Assembly (NCBI RefSeq): GCF_029227915.1
Contig: NC_079888.1
Location: forward strand, 3,793,001-3,857,000
DNA: 64,000 nt
Reading direction: 5' to 3'
Origin: Hydractinia symbiolongicarpus
Taxonomy: Eukaryota; Cnidaria; Hydrozoa; Anthoathecata; Hydractiniidae
Made by a program: the position numbers and the translations under genes. Each line of letters opens with the position of its first letter. Position 1 is the first letter of the stretch. Below, piece after piece: positions 60,201 through 64,000 of the stretch. The notes under the pieces were generated by a model. That model did not search any database. It worked only from the letters and a program-made list of their open reading frames with translations, and had not been told where the DNA came from.

Positions 60201-62107
60201 CTTTAAAACAGGAATTCTCTCAAACGACAACTTCTCCAATGTAAAACGTCTCTAAAGCGGTCACTTCATAAAGCCCACACCTGTTTTGGTCCCGTTTGAC
60301 CGTTTAGATAATAATTACGAAAGAGATTTCCCTTCCGTATTTCTCTCCTCAGTTAATTTTTTAACCAGTTCTTGTTTCTCTCGAAAAAGAAGTCTATGTT
60401 TTAATTTTTGCAGAACGATTAATTAAGATTTCTTACATAGGATTCATGCTGGCTCATTGCACAGCTGCAGCGCTTGTTTCTGAAAACAAAGTGCTTACTC
60501 ATCCATCGTCTGTTGACTCGCTTACTACGTCTGCTGGCACAGAGGATCATGTCTCGATGGGTGGATTTGCAGCACGCAAAGCATTAATCGTTGTTGAACA
60601 TGTTGAATACGGTATGTTTAAGAAGTTGTTATTTTGTTATCTTATATCTTTATTTTCTCTCTTGGAGCTGTTGCTTCCACCTGAAGGGATATCATCAAAA
60701 ATATTTTAAAAAATTTACATACATGCTGCCCAAGTTGTCGATCGATTTGTATGCCCTCTGAAACGATATATACTCTTTTTTTTGTTTTATGAGCTAGTAC
60801 AGGATTCTTTCTTAAAACATACACAGTACGGTGACAAAACTAAAGGTATAATGAGACAAGGTAAAAGCAGATAGTATAGTGTCAATTAAGTTTTGCTGTG
60901 TGTAGGGAGATCGAAAAAATACACATCAGAATTATTCAGCAACGGTGAGAATCTGCTTAGCATAAGATTTAAAATTTTTGCTATCAAAGCTTGAATATGT
61001 TGATGAACGTTATGCTTATATAAGAAACATGTTACTAAATTTCCTTACTTTATCTAACAATTTAGTTAACGTTTTGGAGGTAGCACGCATTGATTAGATA
61101 ACAGAAGTTCAACTCTATCCTTCGAAGATTTATCGATTTTTTTAAAAACATAATTAAGCCGAATAATTTAATCATATTTCGTTCTTATTTATGCAAATTC
61201 AGTACTGGCTATAGAACTGTTGGCAGCTTGCCAGGGAATGGAATTTTTGCGCCCTCTGAAAACAACAGAACCGTTAGAGGCTGTTCACCGATTGGTGCGT
61301 TCGGTGGTCAAGTAAGACGTCTTATTTCATTTTTAATATCAGTGGTTTGCATTTTTACTTGCTTGTCTCACTTGTTGACTTGCATACTTGACTTGTACTC
61401 TATGTTCAGGCCATATGATTATGATCGATACATGAAACCTGACATCGAGGCAGCTGTCAAACTACTTCAAGAACAAAAGGTGAGATTCTTTTCAACGTTA
61501 TTGGAAATACCACAAATCCTTCTTGGGTAGATTTCTTGTAGGCACGACGAACTTATCTTTGGTACAGATTGTTTAAATCCTAGTTTGAATTTTGTGTTAG
61601 TAAAAAATATGCTATACATATGGTGTATTGTCGTAATACGCGTGGTGCGTGGCCTTGTGGTTATGGTGTTCGCTTCGTAATCACAAGGTCCGTGGTTCGG
61701 TTCACAGCGCGGGCATGTTTAGCAAGTGCCTTTACAACAGCTATTGGTCAACCCATGCCATGTGAAGGAAATTGGGTAGGCTATGTATACATTCCGAACA
61801 CAGGACCCACAATAATAACGGTCTTTCCAACACTGAAGTGGTTATATCCTGTATAAATATTTGAAATAATAATATTAAAAATTCATGTGTTTAATTAAAA
61901 AAATTTTTAAAGGTTTGGGATGTTGTGAAACCATACATGGATCATTATGAAAAGATGTGTAAGAAACCAGCTCATGAATTATATGTCTCCCCGGCGTCAC
62001 CAACTGGGTACAGTTGTCCACCATCACCGGAAAGCCATCGATCAGCACAAAACGATGATGTGATGGGACCACCAGTCAAACGAAAGAAGAAATCTGCAAA
62101 AAAATAA
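46846..62107 (+). CDS. HAL: histidine ammonia-lyase (histidase), about 20 coding exons
   Basis: Exons: 46846-47080, 48071-48175 (uncertain 3' end), 50753-50827, 51053-51125, 51254-51320, 51811-51848, 52249-52327, 52606-52652, 53579-53718, 55564-55611, 56310-56361, 56578-56673, 57754-57849, 58417-58475, 58578-58658, 59652-59847, 60441-60611, 61203-61311, 61410-61479, 61913-62107. About 675 residues, like animal HAL (about 657). The enzyme removes ammonia from histidine to give urocanate in the cytosol. Ala-Ser-Gly at 53620-53628 ([14 protein letters not shown]) forms the MIO electrophile. Other signatures are [66 protein letters not shown] and [15 protein letters not shown]. Every junction is phase-consistent except exon 2 to 3, which is one base off. 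The C-terminus has a Ser/Pro-rich tail ending KRKKKSAKK. Confidence 0.95.
48188..48497 (+). repeat. (GAT)n/(GAG GAC)n microsatellite in HAL intron 2
   Basis: About 310 bases of GAT, GAG and GAC triplets start 13 bases after the proposed exon-2 donor. Read one way it gives poly-Asp/Glu, the other way poly-Ser; neither is likely to be translated. Confidence 0.9.
48511..48926. mobile_element. 416-bp MITE in HAL intron 2
   Basis: The left end GGGGTTCACACTAGAAT, then AAAGCATGCT, is mirrored at the right by AGCATGCTTTTATAATTC followed by TAGTGTGAACCACCCC. A second inner hairpin (AAAGCATGCTTA...TAAGCATGCTTT) sits at the left. The 106-codon ORF inside has no motif. No clear target duplication. Confidence 0.7.
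53951..53991. repeat. perfect 41-base hairpin (19-3-19) in HAL intron 9
   Basis: GGCAGGTTACAGTGAAGGT, loop TCT, then the exact reverse complement ACCTTCACTGTAACCTGCC. Confidence 0.9.
56897..57753 (+). repeat. tandem array of decoy 3' splice sites from HAL exon 13
   Basis: About 21 units of 41 bases. Each unit is AGATTCACGATGTTCGTCCA, then CATAAAC, then TTTTATTTTTATAG. The first 26 bases copy the start of the real exon at 57754 (codons for EIHDVRPHK), and the rest copies its pyrimidine tract and AG acceptor. Units 2-16 are almost identical; units 17-21 (57560-57753) are more diverged, one shortened. In the HAL phase each typical decoy exon would meet TAG at the end of its own unit. The array ends exactly at the real acceptor. 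Confidence 0.92.
57998..58019. repeat. poly-T tract in HAL intron 13
   Basis: About 22 T bases in a row. Confidence 0.8.
61637..61880 (+). mobile_element. full-length tRNA-derived SINE in HAL intron 19
   Basis: The head has a pol III A box (GTGGCCTTGTGGTTATGG) and B box (GGTCCGTGGTTCGGTTC) with tRNA-like spacing. A body follows (AGCAAGTGCCTTTACAAC, GGTCAACCCATGCCATGTGA, AACACAGGACCCACAATAAT) and the end is AT-rich with AATAATAATATT. Partial copies are at 22222 and 25066. It is in the same orientation as HAL. Confidence 0.78.
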
Positions 62108-62427
62108 TTTGCCGTTGTTCTCAATGGAAGGAAGCTGATGCGACCACTTGTGAAGGGAACATTCTCGATTTGCGATATGTTGAAATTTTAAAACGAATTT
62201 CTAAATTTGTGAATGTGAATTGTGTTTCTATATCTGTTGTTTGAAAGTTGTTTAAAAATCGGAAAAAATTGGTGTGTAACAAATGGCAAAGTTTGGAAAA
62301 GAATCTCATTTCTTATTTTTATTCAGTTCAAATCGATACAAATGCACAAAATTAGCGTAAGCCAAGCTGTTCCTGCCTACAGTAACAAGAAATCAAGATT
62401 TCCCGAAACTGCCTTTTTTAAAGATTA

Positions 62428-62461
62428 TTGTTGTTGTTGTTGTTGTTGTTGCTTTTGTTGT
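62428..62461 (+). repeat. (TTG)n microsatellite in the HAL 3' UTR
   Basis: ATTGTTGTTGTTGTTGTTGT and a TTTTGTTG end, about 320 bases after the HAL stop codon. Confidence 0.75.
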
Positions 62462-62748
62462 TAAAGTTTATGTTTTTGCAAAATATTGACATATATAATT
62501 ATAAACAAGGTTGTAAAATTTCTTCCCTTTTTTCCCGTAGACAAAATTGTTACTTAAAATATTATCAGAGTATTTTTTTGAGGGTTAATGTATTTATAGT
62601 TCCAATTTTTATATCACAATTTGAAGTATTTACCTACATAAATGATTTTAAAGATTTGTTTTTATCTCTAACGGAAAACTCCTCTTTCCACCGTAATCGT
62701 TTAAAACTGTCAGCTATAATAAAAAGACAGTAAATAGATATCACAAAG

Positions 62749-62754
62749 AATAAA
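62749..62754 (+). terminator. AATAAA polyadenylation signal, likely HAL
   Basis: AATAAA 642 bases after the HAL stop. An earlier variant (AATAAAAAG near 62719) could also serve, so the exact 3' end is open. Confidence 0.5.
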
Positions 62755-62769
62755 ATCTAGTTATCTAAC

Positions 62770-64000
62770 TGCTTGCGTACACTTACATGTTTGTGCAATT
62801 CGTTAAAAAACTATATACAAGAGCTTATTGGTGTGTGCCTATGTAACATTGCACGAAAAGTTACTTTATTTCTGCTCGTTTCATTGTTGCTGTAGTTTTA
62901 AACGAGAGTTTTATGTGAAAGGAACACGTGCTAGTCAACTTTTCATTTCAAAAAATTTGGCCAGGCCCAACAGAGCTAAGTGTAATAATTACACCATTAT
63001 TAGACTGTTCCGAGTTGCTTCTGTCTTTACGCATGATATTGAAAGAAAAACTAATCTGATATGTTTTAAAATGATAAAGAATACAAATGTCTCATACAAC
63101 CAAAATTTTTATTAAACTTAGGTCACAAGTAGTTGGAGGTTGAAATGATTAAGAGTAATATAAAAGACAATCACTTGCCTAACGCGACCAGGTTCTATCC
63201 CTGAGACAAGTTAATATCTGTGTATGGCGACCTGTCTGCCAATCCTACACAAAGTATATTTATGCAATATTCATGATGAATTATCTTTTGTTTGTGTCCA
63301 TTGTCTATTTAGAGATCTGTTCTACAATTTAGCAATAAATTTAAACTTCGCAAGCATTACTGATGCTTTTTTCTGACTGAATATCAAAAGCGGCTTCCAC
63401 ATAGGTAGTTAATTGTGAAACAATTTCCAACTGTATAGTGAAAAGAATAGACCGAATAAAGTAGTCAATAATTTCTTTGTTTATCTTGTTAGGTGAGCAT
63501 AATCTTTAGATTTAAGATACTGACCTTTATGGATATGGAAACGTTAATAACTGTAAATATTTTCTTGTACATTTTATGCCTGAGTTATGTGTTAGTATAA
63601 ACACGAAATATAGATTTTAATATTTTAATTTCGCTATTTTTACCTTAAAAATTCGTCTTTGTTTATTTTGTATATATGTTTTATTCAGCATATCCTTTTT
63701 ACTTATTAATTTTGATTACGTAATTGGGATCAACAAGGACGAAAATTTCTTATTCTAAAGGTAAAATGTGTGTTTTTCCAGAAATATATATGTTCCTGCA
63801 TTATACGTAATTCATGGTTAGAATATTACTTATTTTCTAATTCGTATCTCAAACGAAAATAATTTTATTTATTATTAACTTTACTTTTTTTATCACTTAG
63901 AGCAAGTTAGTCTAAAAAGGACTTGATACACCCGTAAAAAGCCTAGTACACGTGACAAAGGCGCGTTAAAGAAACAAACAAAAATTTATATTCATAGATG
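62770..64000. other. noncoding end of the window
   Basis: No gene was recognised on either strand. Near 63184 GACCAGGTTCTATCCC resembles a B box followed by a SINE-like phrase, but no A box was found. Confidence 0.4.

Noticed and set aside
63184-63200. B-box-like word near the window end
   Set aside because: No A box at the right distance and no SINE body match.

Overview
This window is animal nuclear DNA, AT-rich, with split genes, GT-AG introns, 5'UTR introns and dense transposon debris. The mix points to a cnidarian, probably a hydrozoan: a HECT-like gene of a type I associate with cnidarians, CR1/L2- or Jockey-like and DIRS-like retroelements, AGCTAGCT-rich DNA and poly-G/C tracts. The species is inference only. 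There are no rRNA genes, CRISPR arrays or bacterial operons.

Layout. 1-2150: AT-rich, no gene seen. 2151-3446 (-): broken HECT-ligase-like gene. 4286-4510 (+): possible ubiquitin-protease fragment. 5951-9264 (+): dead non-LTR retrotransposon with a 2A-like peptide motif ahead of its endonuclease. 9780-10770: low-complexity repeats. 11158-12990 (+) and 13390-14120 (-): two DIRS-like fragments facing each other. 14232-14396: 16-bp minisatellite. 15971-17038 (+): intact single-exon class A GPCR. 18289-21327: candidate 3-kb terminal-inverted-repeat element with a 63-bp minisatellite. 21600-28700: repeat-rich, with SINE pieces, hairpins and an 0.83-kb tandem duplication carrying a 56-codon acidic ORF twice. 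28775-32146 (-): 1123-residue coiled-coil protein with a zinc finger. 33020-33800: fold-back element with an array of ACTGCGCAGT palindromes. 35348-42344 (-): 8-exon MTHFR-like gene. 46000-62754 (+): about 20-exon histidine ammonia-lyase (HAL) gene.

Functional logic. HAL starts histidine breakdown, which delivers one-carbon units to tetrahydrofolate; MTHFR commits methylene-tetrahydrofolate to methyl-tetrahydrofolate. The two genes are head to head. A candidate 5' exon near 45.55 kb could place both promoters within about 0.5 kb, but this is unproven. The MTHFR copy keeps a good regulatory domain while several conserved catalytic-barrel motifs are altered.

The most striking structure is in HAL intron 12. 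About 21 tandem copies of a 41-bp unit (56897-57753) each contain the 3' splice site plus the first 26 bases of the next exon, and lead directly into the real exon. It is a ladder of decoy acceptors, most of which would give an in-frame stop.
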